64,000 nucleotides of DNA from Bacteroidales bacterium (GCA_015060385.1 SUYO01000002.1:124001-188000); one strand, 5' to 3'. Positions 38,344 through 49,111 are shown, counted from the first letter of the stretch. Made by a program: numbers and translations. Notes: generated from the sequence alone by a model not told the origin.

Positions 38344-40014
38344 ATGGAAGAGGTAAACAAGGATGTTGTTGAGACCAGAAATCTCAACTTTTTGGAGGAG
38401 ATCATTGAAGCTGATCTCGCAAGCGGAAAGTGTGAATCTGTAATGACACGTTTCCCGCCGGAGCCTAACGGATATCTTCACATAGGACATGCGAAGAGCA
38501 TCTGCATCAATTTCGGTCTTGCCAAGAAATACGGCGGAAAGACTAATCTCCGCTTTGACGATACAAACCCTGTAAAGGAGGATACCGAGTATGTTGACTC
38601 CATCAAGGAGGACATCAAGTGGCTCGGCTTCGAGTGGGAGAACGAAAGATATGCTTCAGACTATTTCGACCAGCTCTACGAGTGGGCTGAGGAGCTTATC
38701 AGAAAGGGATTGGCATATGTCGACGATCAGACCCAGGAGGAGATCCGTGCAGGTCGTGGAACAGTCCAGATTCCCGGCACAGAGAGCCCTTACCGTAACC
38801 GCAGCGTAGAAGAGAACCTCCAGCTCTTCCGTGAGATGAAGGCAGGAAAGTATGCTGACGGAGAGAAGGTACTCCGTGCCAAGATAGACATGGCGCATCC
38901 TAACATGCTTTTCCGCGACCCTCTTCTCTACCGTATCATCCATGCACATCACCACCGTACAGGCGACAAGTGGTGCATCTATCCGATGTATGACTATGCT
39001 CACGGTCAGTCAGACTCGATCGAGAACATCACTCACTCGATCTGTACCCTCGAGTTCGACGTACACCGACCTCTCTATGACTGGTTCATCGAGAAGCTCG
39101 AGATCTTCCCTTCGCACCAGTATGAGTTCGCAAGACTCAACCTTACATATACCGTCATGTCAAAGCGCAAGCTCCTTGAACTTGTGAAGAACAACTTTGT
39201 AAGCGGTTGGGATGACCCTCGTATGCCGACCATCTGCGGTATCCGCCGTCGCGGTTATACTCCGGAATCGATGCGTATGTTCGCTGAGAAAGTGGGTGTG
39301 GCTAAGCGCGAGCAGCTTATCGACCTCCAGCTGATGGAGTGGTGCGTGCGTCAGGACCTCAATGAGCGTTCAAACCGCTACATGGTGGTACAGGACCCTG
39401 TAAAGCTTACCATCACAAACTGGGAGCCGGGCAAGGTGGAGTGGTTCGATGCTCCTCTCAATCCGGCAGATCCTGAAGGACCGTCACGTAAGGTTCCTTT
39501 CACAGGTGAGGTATATATAGAGAGAAACGACTTCATGGAGGAACCTCCTAAGAAGTATTTCCGTCTCAAGCCGGACGGAGAAGTCCGTCTCAAGTACACC
39601 TACATCGTCAAGTGCCAGGAGGTCGTGAAGGACGCTGAGGGCAATATCGTCGAGATAAAGTGTACATACGATCCTACATCAAAGCCTGGAGCAGGTGAGT
39701 GGCGTTCTGTGAAGGGTACCATCCACTGGGTGTCTTCCGAGCACGCCAAGGAAGTTGAACTCAGACTTTATGACAAGCTCTTCACAGAGGCTCAGATGGG
39801 TCAGATACCTGAGGGTGAGGACTACAAGAACTACCTCAATCCTGAATCTCTCGTTATCGGAAAGGGCTTCGCAGAGCCTGCTCTTCTCGAGGACAATTCA
39901 GGCATCGCAGTTCAGTTCGAGCGCGTGGGATACTTCTTCAAGGATCCGGACAGCACTCCTGAAAAGTTCGTATTCAACAAGACAACTGCTCTTAAGGACA
40001 GTTTCAAGTTCTAG
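38344..40014 (+). CDS. glnS: Glutaminyl-tRNA synthetase
   Basis: FPPEPNGYLHIGHAKSICINFGLA, YDYAHGQSDSIENITHSICTLEF, VMSKRKL. Confidence 0.97.
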   Translation: MEEVNKDVVETRNLNFLEEIIEADLASGKCESVMTRFPPEPNGYLHIGHAKSICINFGLAKKYGGKTNLRFDDTNPVKEDTEYVDSIKEDIKWLGFEWENERYASDYFDQLYEWAEELIRKGLAYVDDQTQEEIRAGRGTVQIPGTESPYRNRSVEENLQLFREMKAGKYADGEKVLRAKIDMAHPNMLFRDPLLYRIIHAHHHRTGDKWCIYPMYDYAHGQSDSIENITHSICTLEFDVHRPLYDWFIEKLEIFPSHQYEFARLNLTYTVMSKRKLLELVKNNFVSGWDDPRMPTICGIRRRGYTPESMRMFAEKVGVAKREQLIDLQLMEWCVRQDLNERSNRYMVVQDPVKLTITNWEPGKVEWFDAPLNPADPEGPSRKVPFTGEVYIERNDFMEEPPKKYFRLKPDGEVRLKYTYIVKCQEVVKDAEGNIVEIKCTYDPTSKPGAGEWRSVKGTIHWVSSEHAKEVELRLYDKLFTEAQMGQIPEGEDYKNYLNPESLVIGKGFAEPALLEDNSGIAVQFERVGYFFKDPDSTPEKFVFNKTTALKDSFKF

Positions 40015-40032
40015 ATGGTTTATATAAAAAAA

Positions 40033-40082
40033 AGAGGCTGACTAAAAAGTCAATATGACTGATTAGTCAGTCTCTTTTTTTA
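40033..40082 (+). terminator. Terminator of glnS
   Basis: agaggctgact...agtcagtctct followed by T-run. Confidence 0.75.
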
Positions 40083-40096
40083 TAAATGGTTTAACC

Positions 40097-40254
40097 GGGA
40101 GTATGATAGTGATTGCGGAGGACTCCGTTCGCTTCGCTCACTCCGGCCCCTCCCAACGTTTCCTGCGTGGTCTTCGACCACTTGTCTCCGTCGGGCCCCT
40201 CCCCCTGCCCGTGTCCGGGGGTGGACACGCCTCCGCAATCACTACCATACTCCC
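40097..40254. repeat. Foldback element A (25-bp arms, 24/25)
   Basis: gggagtatgatagtgattgcggagg ... cctccgcaatcactaccatactccc with internal hairpins. Confidence 0.9.
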
Positions 40255-40360
40255 TCTTGAAAACATAGTATAAAAATATAGCTATTCTTTTGATAGTTAA
40301 AGGAATAGCTATTGTTAATGTCAGAAAGATGATAGCAAAAGGCTATTGCGTATGCTCTGA

Positions 40361-40496
40361 AGTGGCGGTAGGGTAAGTTTGGATGGCGTGGCCGCCCGTG
40401 GCCTCGTGAACGGGAGGGGCCCGCGACGAAGTCGTGGGAGGGATGGAGTCGGAACTTGTTCCGACGGAACAAAGCCAAACTTACCCTACCGCCACT
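40361..40496. repeat. Foldback element B (22-bp perfect arms)
   Basis: agtggcggtagggtaagtttgg ... ccaaacttaccctaccgccact with internal hairpins. Confidence 0.9.
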
Positions 40497-40518
40497 GTTG
40501 TCATAGATATATAAACAC

Positions 40519-40558
40519 AAAAGAAGGCGACTAAATCACTTAGTCGCCCTCTTTTTTT
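40519..40558 (-). terminator. Terminator of dsbD
   Basis: ggcgactaa-atcac-ttagtcgcc flanked by A/T runs. Confidence 0.75.
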
Positions 40559-40559
40559 T

Positions 40560-42521
40560 TTATCTGGCGTTGTAAGCGTCGAGTCCGCTATTGAGGAAAT
40601 CTACGAATCCGCTGATCGAGAGATCGTAGCCTCGTACCGGAACGAGCATTTCTCCGTCAGGGGAGAGGAGCACATAATTCGGCTGTGCGTTTACGTCCCA
40701 GAGAGTTCGTGCAGTGTATGAATTTGCTCTTCCGAGATCCTTGTATACCTTTCCTGTTTCTGCGTCAGTAACCCATTTGTCCTTGTCAAGTTTCTGCTTG
40801 TCATCAGTATAGAGGGCTACGACCACGAAATCGTTCTTGAGCATCGAGAGAACTGTAGGATCGCTCCATACACGCGACTCCATTTCCCTGCAGTTTACGC
40901 ATCCATGACCTGTCACATCCACGAATACAGGCTTTCCTGCCTTCTTGGCTGCCTCAAGTCCCTCTTCGAGAGAGAAATAACCCTGAAGACCGAGAGGGAG
41001 GTGAAGGCCGTATTCATTCTCGATTACAGGAGCATCGGTTTCCACGCTGTTGGCTGCTGTTGTGCTGCCCTGACCTATGACGAAGTCCTGGGTAGTGATA
41101 GGAGGCATATAGCCTGAGAGAGCCTTTAGCGGTGCTCCCCACATGCCCGGGATAAGATAGATCACGAATGAGAATACGCCGATTGCAAGCGCAAGACGAG
41201 GTACCTTGAGGTATTCGAGCGGTTCGTCATGTGCGAAGCGGATCTTTCCGATGAGATAGAGGCCGAGGAGTGTGAATACCGCAATCCAGATTGCAAGGTA
41301 AACCTCTCTGTCGAGGATACCCCAGTGGTATGTCTGATCGGCAACGCTGAGGAACTTGAGTCCGAGGGCAACTTCTACGAATCCGAGAACTACCTTTACT
41401 GAGTTCAGCCAGCTTCCGCCGCTCTTCTTGAACTTCTTGAGCAGGGATGGGAAGAATGCAAGCACCGTGAAAGGAAGCGCGAACGCGATTGAGAACGCAA
41501 GCATTGTCACCATCGGCTCCCAGAACTCACCCTGAGTAGACTTGATGAGCACTGAACCTACGATCGGACCTGTACATGAGAATGAAACAAGCACGAGTGT
41601 AAGCGCCATGAAGAAGACTCCTGCAAGACCTTTCTTGTCAGAACCCTTGTCGCTCTTGTTTACGATAGACTCTGGAAGAGTTATCTCAAATGCTCCGAAG
41701 AACGAAGCTGCGAAGATCATGAATACGATGAAGAAGATGATGTTCGGCAGCCAGTGGGTAGAGAGCCAGTTGAAGATATCCGCTGTAACCGCATCTCCTC
41801 CGATTATTCTTGTCAGCAGGATGATGACTGAAATCGGAACAGTATAGAGCAGTACGATGAAAAGACCGTACATCGCGGCCTTGAAACGTCCGGCAGCCAC
41901 GTTCTCGGAACCCTTCATGAAGAAGGAAACCGTCATAGGTACCATAGGGAAGACGCATGGGGTAAGGAGCATTGCGAAGCCCCAGAGGATAGCCTCGATG
42001 ATAAGACCCCAGATCGATCCCTTTCTTTCCGACGATGCCGGTGCCTCGTCCATTACAGCGGTCCCGCTTGAAGGTGCTACAGCTGTCTGCGGGCTGACTT
42101 TCACCTCGAAATCGTAGTATTCTGCCTTGCAGGCACCTCCAGTGCATGCATTTGTAAAGATCGCTCCTGTATAAACGGCAGATTCTCCGTCTGTCTTTAT
42201 GTCCTGTGCGATAACGATCTTGTTATAATAATGTCTTGCCATTTCTCCGAACTCGTCAAGCTCTTCAACCGGCTCGCCGATTTCATACGGCTCTCCTACG
42301 AGCTTGCCGCCATCTACTACGGCGTCCATTATCTCTGTAGCGGAGAACTCGTCAGTCAGGGTATAGGTATGGTATCCGGAAGCAACTTTTCCTGTAAATA
42401 CCACCCTGTAGGTATCATCGCCGACATTCTCAACATGCGAAGACCATGTCACGAGCTGATCCTGGGCAAATGCTGCAAAGCTGAATATTACAGCTGCAAG
42501 CAATGTGATTAATTTTTTCAT
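40560..42521 (-). CDS. dsbD: Thiol:disulfide interchange protein DsbD
   Basis: TPCVFPMVPMTVSFF, multiple TMs, C-terminal DVTGHGCVNCREME thioredoxin. Confidence 0.93.
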   Translation of the reverse strand: MKKLITLLAAVIFSFAAFAQDQLVTWSSHVENVGDDTYRVVFTGKVASGYHTYTLTDEFSATEIMDAVVDGGKLVGEPYEIGEPVEELDEFGEMARHYYNKIVIAQDIKTDGESAVYTGAIFTNACTGGACKAEYYDFEVKVSPQTAVAPSSGTAVMDEAPASSERKGSIWGLIIEAILWGFAMLLTPCVFPMVPMTVSFFMKGSENVAAGRFKAAMYGLFIVLLYTVPISVIILLTRIIGGDAVTADIFNWLSTHWLPNIIFFIVFMIFAASFFGAFEITLPESIVNKSDKGSDKKGLAGVFFMALTLVLVSFSCTGPIVGSVLIKSTQGEFWEPMVTMLAFSIAFALPFTVLAFFPSLLKKFKKSGGSWLNSVKVVLGFVEVALGLKFLSVADQTYHWGILDREVYLAIWIAVFTLLGLYLIGKIRFAHDEPLEYLKVPRLALAIGVFSFVIYLIPGMWGAPLKALSGYMPPITTQDFVIGQGSTTAANSVETDAPVIENEYGLHLPLGLQGYFSLEEGLEAAKKAGKPVFVDVTGHGCVNCREMESRVWSDPTVLSMLKNDFVVVALYTDDKQKLDKDKWVTDAETGKVYKDLGRANSYTARTLWDVNAQPNYVLLSPDGEMLVPVRGYDLSISGFVDFLNSGLDAYNAR

Positions 42522-42527
42522 ATTCTG

Positions 42528-44069
42528 TTATTTTGCAAATGCTACTGATCTTGTTTCTCTGATGACGGTGATCTTCACCTGACCAGGGTAGACCATCTCC
42601 TCCTGGATCTTTCTTGCTATTTCAGTTGACAGTGACTCTGCATCCTGGTCTGTAACCTGGTCTGCGCCGACGATCACTCTAAGTTCACGTCCTGCCTGGA
42701 TTGCATATGTCTTGGTTACGCCAGGGTATGACTGAGCGATGTTCTCCATATCCTTGAGCCTCTTGATGTATGACTCGATGACCTCACGGCGTGCTCCCGG
42801 ACGAGCTCCTGAAATTGCGTCTCCGACGAGTACGAGAGGAGCGATGATAGAAGTCATCTCAACTTCTTCGTGGTGAGATCCGATTGCATTGCATATATCA
42901 GGTTTCTCCTTGTACTTTTCGGCGAGCTTCATACCGAGGATTGCATGTGGAAGTTCAGGATCCTCATCTGATACCTTTCCGATATCGTGGAGGAGTCCGG
43001 CACGTTTTGCAGTCTTAGGATTGAGACCGAGTTCTGAAGCCATTGTAGCACAGATGTTTGCCACCTCACGTGCGTGCTGGAGAAGGTTCTGTCCATATGA
43101 TGAACGGTACTTCATCCTACCGATGAGCTTCACGAGTTCGATGTGCATTCCGTGAATTCCGAGGTCGATGCAGGTTCTCTTACCTGTCTCCATGATCTCG
43201 TCCTCAAGCTGCTTCTGTACCTTTGCCACCACTTCCTCGATACGTGCAGGGTGGATACGGCCGTCGATCACGAGCTGATGGAGCGCCAGACGGGCAACTT
43301 CCCTTCTTACCGGATCGAATGCTGAAAGAAGAATTGCCTCAGGAGTGTCATCAACAACGATTTCAACTCCTGTAGCAGCCTCGAGCGCACGGATATTTCG
43401 TCCCTCACGTCCGATGATGCGTCCCTTGATCTCGTCACTTTCGATATGGAATACAGTTACTGCATTTTCGATGGCAGTTTCAGAAGCTGTTCTCTGTATC
43501 GTGTTGATTACGATACGCTTAGCTTCCTTGCTTGCTGTGAGACGGGCCTCGTCCATCATGTCGTTGATATAAGACTGGGCCTGCGTTCTTGCTTCTGCCT
43601 TCATGCTTTCCACAAGCTGGTTCTTGGCCTCTGCTGCAGTCATTCCGGCAATTTCCTCTATCTGTCTGATCGCATCCTGACGAAGCTTTTCATACTCTTC
43701 GGTCTTCCTGGTTGCGATCTCGACCTGAGCCTTGAGGTTCTCCCTGATGGCGTCAGCTTCCTTGTTCTTGCGGCCAAGCTCCGAGTTCTGCTGGTTCAGG
43801 CTGTTCTCCTTCTGCTTCAGACGGTTCTCCACATCGCTGATGTGCTTGTTCTTCTCATTGATGTACTGTTCATGCTCGCTCTTGAGCTGGAGGAACTTTT
43901 CCTTTGCCTGGAAGATCTTCTCCTTCTTGATGCTCTCTGCTTCAAGTTCTGCCTGTTTGATGATGTCTTCCTTTTGTCCTTTCAGAATTATTCTACGGAC
44001 AATTATGTAGGTGGCTAGTGCGAAAGCCGCACTTAATACCCCTGTCAGAATAAGAATTACGATGTTCAT
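42528..44069 (-). CDS. rny: Ribonuclease Y
   Basis: KH-domain [21 protein letters not shown] and HD-domain [10 protein letters not shown]. Confidence 0.97.
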   Translation of the reverse strand: MNIVILILTGVLSAAFALATYIIVRRIILKGQKEDIIKQAELEAESIKKEKIFQAKEKFLQLKSEHEQYINEKNKHISDVENRLKQKENSLNQQNSELGRKNKEADAIRENLKAQVEIATRKTEEYEKLRQDAIRQIEEIAGMTAAEAKNQLVESMKAEARTQAQSYINDMMDEARLTASKEAKRIVINTIQRTASETAIENAVTVFHIESDEIKGRIIGREGRNIRALEAATGVEIVVDDTPEAILLSAFDPVRREVARLALHQLVIDGRIHPARIEEVVAKVQKQLEDEIMETGKRTCIDLGIHGMHIELVKLIGRMKYRSSYGQNLLQHAREVANICATMASELGLNPKTAKRAGLLHDIGKVSDEDPELPHAILGMKLAEKYKEKPDICNAIGSHHEEVEMTSIIAPLVLVGDAISGARPGARREVIESYIKRLKDMENIAQSYPGVTKTYAIQAGRELRVIVGADQVTDQDAESLSTEIARKIQEEMVYPGQVKITVIRETRSVAFAK

Positions 44070-44106
44070 AATGTTTATATATATGGTTTTAGTCGTTCAT
44101 ATTCAT

Positions 44107-44145
44107 GACATCCTCACGTCGGACCATGGTCCTCCTCAGGATGAC
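44107..44145. repeat. Short palindromic intergenic repeat
   Basis: gacatcctcacgtcggaccatggtcctcctcaggatgac. Confidence 0.45.
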
Positions 44146-44150
44146 AAACT

Positions 44151-44186
44151 AAAAAATGACCAGCCGTTTCACGGAAGCGACTGGTC
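44151..44186 (-). terminator. Intrinsic terminator upstream of rny
   Basis: Minus strand GACCAG-tcgctt-CCGT-gaa-ACGG-CTGGTC-ATTTTTTA. Confidence 0.75.
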
Positions 44187-44189
44187 AGG

Positions 44190-44376
44190 TAGTTTAATAA
44201 AAGCCGTTAGCCGGTTTGTCAGAAAATCTTAATAAATAAGATTTAGGCTCCGGAATATAGGTTCTGAAATCCTCCGTCCCGCAAAGCGGAATCCCCATGA
44301 AGGGTAACATAGGTCCGTCATCCCCATCCGAGAAGGCCCGGTTACATTATAAATGTTGATTTCAGCAAAAATGTAA
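44190..44376 (-). ncRNA. Candidate structured RNA downstream of zapA (6S-like?)
   Basis: Nested long-range complementarity, -7-like TACATTTTTG at the 5' side, strong terminator at the 3' side. Confidence 0.35.
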
Positions 44377-44673
44377 CTAACGGCTGTTTTTATCAATGTT
44401 TTCAAGATAACCTTCAATCTCCTTGGCAAGCATGGCCTCGCCGTCCGCAAGATCCTTGATCTGCCTGTTCAAGGTTATGTTCGACATGCAGGTGTTGAGT
44501 GCTACAAAGGAAAGTATCTCTATCATTCCCTTGCCGGGGAATCTTTCCTGATATTTCGCAACCATTCTGTTGATGTCGTCTGCTGCCTTCCTTATGACTT
44601 CTTCATGTTCAGGGGAGTTGACCTTCAGCGGATATGAACGGTCAGCTATCTTTATGTTGATGCTTTGTGCCAT
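44377..44673 (-). CDS. zapA: Cell division protein ZapA
   Basis: INIKIADRSYPLKVNSPEHEEVIRKAADDINRM. Confidence 0.92.
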   Translation of the reverse strand: MAQSINIKIADRSYPLKVNSPEHEEVIRKAADDINRMVAKYQERFPGKGMIEILSFVALNTCMSNITLNRQIKDLADGEAMLAKEIEGYLENIDKNSR

Positions 44674-44676
44674 GTC

Positions 44677-44943
44677 TTATCCCTCCAAAAGTGTAATGCA
44701 CCTGTCAATCTCCTTCATGAGGCTGTTTATCTTCTTCTTCGCTTCAGGACTTCCTGCAGCCTTGAATGCCTCGGCCAGCTTCAGGTTATCAATCTGTCTT
44801 TCTAACTCTGTTATCTGCTTCCTGTAGGTCTCGTTCTGGGTCAGCGCCTGATCGAGGGCGGACTGGAGCCTTGTCCTCTCCATTTTCTCCGCCTCATATG
44901 CGGCAATAAGCCTTTTTATATTCTGCTTTACCTGTTCAAGCAT
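44677..44943 (-). CDS. Small coiled-coil protein upstream of zapA
   Basis: 88 aa, heptad-rich. Confidence 0.7.
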   Translation of the reverse strand: MLEQVKQNIKRLIAAYEAEKMERTRLQSALDQALTQNETYRKQITELERQIDNLKLAEAFKAAGSPEAKKKINSLMKEIDRCITLLEG

Positions 44944-45044
44944 TTTACGCCAAATTTAACCTACCCTGCAAAAATAACAAACTGCTTTGATTTCTCAAAA
45001 TAAATTGAGCAAATCAAAGCAGTTAATTGCAGATTATCGTATGA

Positions 45045-45587
45045 TTACAGCTCTTCTACCGCCTTCATACCTTCTTCGATCGCCTGTTTGTTCAGGGCAA
45101 TCAGGTCTGCGTAGCGTGCAGGGATGCATTTTGCAAGACCCTTGTCGATGTTCTCCGAGAGGATGATCGGCTTCATCTTGAGGAATGCTCCCATGACTGC
45201 CATGTTGTACACCTTTGAGTTTCCGACCTGAGCGGCAACGTTGATTGCATCGATCCTGCAGACCTTGATGTCTGTCCTTGTAGGAGGATTGATGATGCCG
45301 TTAGGATCATAGACGAGAAGACCGCCCGGCTTGACCGCGCTTTCGAACTTGTCGAGGGACTGCTGGTTAAGTATGATCGCTGTATCGTACTTTGTCACGA
45401 TAGGGGAGCTGATCTTCTTGTCGCTGATGATTACGCATACATTGGCTGTACCGCCGCGCATTTCGGGTCCGTATGAAGGCATCCATGTCACTTCCATGTC
45501 CTGCATGATCGCGCAGTATGCCAGAATCTTTCCCATTGAGAGGACACCCTGTCCTCCGAATCCTGCTATGATTATTTCCTCTTTCAT
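45045..45587 (-). CDS. 2-oxoacid:ferredoxin oxidoreductase gamma subunit
   Basis: EEIIIAGFGGQGVLSMGKILAYCAI. Confidence 0.9.
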   Translation of the reverse strand: MKEEIIIAGFGGQGVLSMGKILAYCAIMQDMEVTWMPSYGPEMRGGTANVCVIISDKKISSPIVTKYDTAIILNQQSLDKFESAVKPGGLLVYDPNGIINPPTRTDIKVCRIDAINVAAQVGNSKVYNMAVMGAFLKMKPIILSENIDKGLAKCIPARYADLIALNKQAIEEGMKAVEEL

Positions 45588-45589
45588 GA

Positions 45590-46363
45590 TTACTCCTGTT
45601 TTAATACGTCCTTGATGTCACCGAGCGGATACTTAGGGAACATGTTCTCCACCATCCACTTGTTGGCTGCCACAGGGCTCATCTTCCAACCTGAATTACA
45701 TGTCGCAACGATCTCTACGAAAGAGAGTCCGATGCCCTTCTGGCTGTATTCGAAAGCCTTGCGGATTGCTGCCTTAGCCTTGCGTGCGGCACCTGCAGTG
45801 TGGACCGACTGTCTTGTGATGTAGGCAGTTCCGTCCAGCTGTGCGATCATCGGTGCGAGTACGAGCGGGAAGCCGTTGAGCTTTGCGTCACGACCGTATG
45901 GTGTTGTCGCAGTCTTCATTCCGAGGAGGGTGGTAGGAGCCATCTGTCCTCCTGTCATACCGTAGATACCGTTGTTGATGAAGATCACTACGATGTTCTC
46001 TCCGCGGCTGCAGGCATGGATGATCTCCGCAGTACCGATCGACGCGAGGTCGCCGTCTCCCTGGTATGTAAAGACATATTTCTCAGGATTAAGGCGTTTT
46101 GTGGCAGTTGCAAGGGCCGGAGCGCGTCCATGGGCTGCCTGCTGCCAGTCTACATTAAGATAGTTATATGCGAACACCGAGCAGCCTACAGGGCTGATGG
46201 CGATTGTCTCTTCCTGTATGCCCATTTCCTCGATCACTTCAGCCACGAGCTTGTGAACTGTTCCGTGAGAACATCCCGGGCAGTAATGCATCACATTGTC
46301 AGTAAGAATAGGAGTCTTCTTATAGACGATGTTCTCTGGTTTCTTGATATCTTCTATATTCAT
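45590..46363 (-). CDS. 2-oxoacid:ferredoxin oxidoreductase beta (TPP) subunit
   Basis: CPGCSHGTVHKLVAEV, TYQGDGDLASIGTAEIIHA. Confidence 0.92.
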   Translation of the reverse strand: MNIEDIKKPENIVYKKTPILTDNVMHYCPGCSHGTVHKLVAEVIEEMGIQEETIAISPVGCSVFAYNYLNVDWQQAAHGRAPALATATKRLNPEKYVFTYQGDGDLASIGTAEIIHACSRGENIVVIFINNGIYGMTGGQMAPTTLLGMKTATTPYGRDAKLNGFPLVLAPMIAQLDGTAYITRQSVHTAGAARKAKAAIRKAFEYSQKGIGLSFVEIVATCNSGWKMSPVAANKWMVENMFPKYPLGDIKDVLKQE

Positions 46364-46372
46364 GGTCTTTCC

Positions 46373-47455
46373 TTATTTCAGATTGTTGAACTTCTTGAAT
46401 GCATCCACGATTTCATCAGGAGTGAAGATGTTTCCTCCCTGCCTGCCGTAGAAGCCTACAGGACATGCTCCGTTGACCGCAAGCTTTACATCGTCCACCA
46501 TCTGACCGAGGTTGAGCTCGATGGTCATCATGCTCTTCACCTGGCCTGAGAGCTCCTGGAGTTTCTTTGTCGGGAACGGGAAGAGGGTGACCGGTCTGAG
46601 AAGACCTGCCTTGATGCCTTCCTCGCGGAGCTGGTCAACGACTGCCTCGCAGATACGTGAAGAGCATCCGAATGCCACGAATACATATTCAGCGTCCTCC
46701 GTCATGTACGTTTCATACTTGACTTCGTTCTCCCTGATGACAGCATACTTGGCTGCGAGTTTCTGGTTGAACTTCTCCTGGACGTCAGATTCGAGGGCGA
46801 GGGAAGTGATCACGTTATATGAACGGTCTGCTGTCTTTCCTGTAGTAGCCCAAGGAGCGATCTTGACGAGCTCCTCCTTTGTCATGCGAGGCTTCTCCGG
46901 ACGAAGCTCGACCTTTTCCATCATCTGTCCCACGATACCGTCGGCAAGGATGATGACAGGGGTGCGGTACTTGAACGCAAGGTCGAATCCCCAGTCAACG
47001 AAATCGTACATATCCTGTGCTGATGCCGGTGCAAGCACGATTGCGTTGTAGTCACCGTGTCCTCCACCCTTCACGCACTGGTTGTAGTCGCTCTGGCTTG
47101 GCTGGATCGTACCAAGTCCCGGACCGCCGCGCTGGCAGTTCACGACTACGCATGGAAGCTCAGCACCTGCAAGGTAGCTGAGTCCCTCGCACATGAGGCT
47201 GATTCCCGGAGAGCTTGATGAGGTCATCACCTTCTTTCCGCAGCATGCGCCACCATAAACCATGTTGATTGAAGATGTCTCACTTTCAGCCTGGAGAACC
47301 ACCATTCCTGTGGTAAGCCAAGGCCTTTCCTTCATGAGAGTCTCCATTACCTCAGACTGCGGAGTGATAGGATATCCGAAATATCCGTCCGCGCCGTTGC
47401 GTATTGCCGATATGGCAATCGCTTCGTTTCCTTTCATCAAAATCTTCTCTGCCAT
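46373..47455 (-). CDS. 2-oxoacid:ferredoxin oxidoreductase alpha subunit (VorB-like)
   Basis: GNEAIAISAIRNGADGYFGYPITPQSEVMETL. Confidence 0.92.
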   Translation of the reverse strand: MAEKILMKGNEAIAISAIRNGADGYFGYPITPQSEVMETLMKERPWLTTGMVVLQAESETSSINMVYGGACCGKKVMTSSSSPGISLMCEGLSYLAGAELPCVVVNCQRGGPGLGTIQPSQSDYNQCVKGGGHGDYNAIVLAPASAQDMYDFVDWGFDLAFKYRTPVIILADGIVGQMMEKVELRPEKPRMTKEELVKIAPWATTGKTADRSYNVITSLALESDVQEKFNQKLAAKYAVIRENEVKYETYMTEDAEYVFVAFGCSSRICEAVVDQLREEGIKAGLLRPVTLFPFPTKKLQELSGQVKSMMTIELNLGQMVDDVKLAVNGACPVGFYGRQGGNIFTPDEIVDAFKKFNNLK

Positions 47456-47460
47456 ATCTT

Positions 47461-47679
47461 CTAGATTTTAACTCTGTAAACAGTTATCACCGAATCAGGA
47501 CATACGACTGCACAGTTTGAACATCCGATGCATGCGTCTCCTACCATTTCGGCATAATTATAACCTTTGCTGTTGACCGTCTTAGCGAGCTGGATGCTCT
47601 TGGTCGGACAGTTCTCTACACATACTCCGCAGCCCTTGCATTTCTGTGTGTCGACTTCGATTGCTCCTTTGAATGCCAT
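47461..47679 (-). CDS. 4Fe-4S ferredoxin subunit
   Basis: CKGCGVCVENCP, CIGCSNCAVVCP. Confidence 0.93.
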   Translation of the reverse strand: MAFKGAIEVDTQKCKGCGVCVENCPTKSIQLAKTVNSKGYNYAEMVGDACIGCSNCAVVCPDSVITVYRVKI

Positions 47680-47838
47680 TATCGTTTGATTTAAGAGATG
47701 TTTATTAAAAAATCAAGTAAATATACGTTGAATTTATCTAATTCTCAAATAAAATGTATAAAAAGATCAAAACTTGTAAGTGGTGTGTCATTTGTGCGAA
47801 AATTTATATATCTTTGAAATCTTTAAATGATTCGATCT

Positions 47839-49107
47839 ATGGGAAAGATACTTCTTAAAAATATTGTGACAGAGGGCGTTGTGGCGGACATTCTGATTGA
47901 CGGCAACCATATTGCCGGCATCTTTCCTGCAGGAGCTCAGGATTTCTGCGAAGATGGAGACGTATGTGTGACTGAATGTAGCGGGAAGGTGGCTGTGCCC
48001 GGTTTTGTGAACATGCATACCCACGCCGGTATGTCGATGATGCGTGGCGTAGGCGAAGACATCAAGTTCCATGACTGGCTGGACCGTATCTGGCAGATAG
48101 AGTCCGAGATCGACCCTGAATGGGTTTATCATGCGACGAAGGTAGCATGCCTTGAAATGATAAAGACAGGTACCACTACCTTCAATGACCATTACTGGTA
48201 CATGCCTATGGCTCATAAGGCAGCGGTAGAGATGGGACTTCGTCCTGTGCTTGCTTATGTCATATGCGACAGAAACGACCCGGAAGAGTCGGGGCGTCAG
48301 AAGAAGCAATGTATGGAGATGTACGAAGAGTCGCTGCGATGGAATGACCAGTCGACTTTTGCCGTAGCTGTCCATGCAATATATTCGGTGCGTGAAGAGA
48401 TGATTGTATGGGCTGCTCAATTTGCCAGAGAGAGGGGATTGAAGATACATATACATGTTTCAGAGACCAGCAAGGAGGTAGCGGACTGCAAGGCTCAGCA
48501 TGCAGGAATGTCCCCTGTGGAATATCTTGACAGCCTCGGAGTTCTCGGACCTGACGTCATCGCCGCCCACACACTCTGGCTTTCGGAAGACGACATACGC
48601 ATCCTCGGTGAGAGGGGAGTGACCTGTGTCCATAATGTGAATTCAAACCTCAAGCTCGCCTCAGGCTACAGGTTCCTTTACAACGAGCTTCGTGATGCGG
48701 GTGCGAACATCTGCCTCGGTACGGACGGCTGCGCCTCTTCCAACAACCTCGATATGCTGGAGACGATGAAGACATCAGCGATGATACAGAAGGCATGGAG
48801 AAACGATCCGTCGGCAATGCCTATTGAAGAGATCATGCAGATGGCTACTGCCAATGCCGGCAAGGGGTTGGGGCTCAATATAGGAAAGATTGAAGCCGGT
48901 GCGCTTGCAGACATCCTCATTGTCGATACAGACAATTACAACTTCCTTTCTCCGGGATCCTTTGAAGCCAACCTTATCTATTCAGCCCACTCGGACTGCA
49001 TCGATTCCGTGATATGCAACGGCCGCTTCGTCATGAAGAACAGGGTGGTGCCTGGTGAAAAGGAAATCCTCGCAGAAGCAAGAAAAGTATTGAATAAAAT
49101 ATCATAA
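47839..49107 (+). CDS. Amidohydrolase, SAH/MTA deaminase-like
   Basis: [31 protein letters not shown]. Confidence 0.88.
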   Translation: MGKILLKNIVTEGVVADILIDGNHIAGIFPAGAQDFCEDGDVCVTECSGKVAVPGFVNMHTHAGMSMMRGVGEDIKFHDWLDRIWQIESEIDPEWVYHATKVACLEMIKTGTTTFNDHYWYMPMAHKAAVEMGLRPVLAYVICDRNDPEESGRQKKQCMEMYEESLRWNDQSTFAVAVHAIYSVREEMIVWAAQFARERGLKIHIHVSETSKEVADCKAQHAGMSPVEYLDSLGVLGPDVIAAHTLWLSEDDIRILGERGVTCVHNVNSNLKLASGYRFLYNELRDAGANICLGTDGCASSNNLDMLETMKTSAMIQKAWRNDPSAMPIEEIMQMATANAGKGLGLNIGKIEAGALADILIVDTDNYNFLSPGSFEANLIYSAHSDCIDSVICNGRFVMKNRVVPGEKEILAEARKVLNKIS

Positions 49108-49111
49108 TAAT

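Noticed and set aside
40242-40520. 92-aa minus-strand ORF between glnS and dsbD
   Set aside because: Runs through the two foldback elements; composition is explained by the inverted repeats.
44229-44450. 73-aa minus-strand ORF overlapping zapA
   Set aside because: Out of frame with zapA and covering the candidate structured RNA; no domain resemblance.
45800-46549. 249-aa plus-strand ORF antisense to the 2-oxoacid oxidoreductase genes
   Set aside because: Antisense to two strongly conserved genes; spurious.
45045-47679. 2-oxoacid:ferredoxin oxidoreductase operon as an unusual system
   Set aside because: Standard four-subunit order for anaerobic Bacteroidales.
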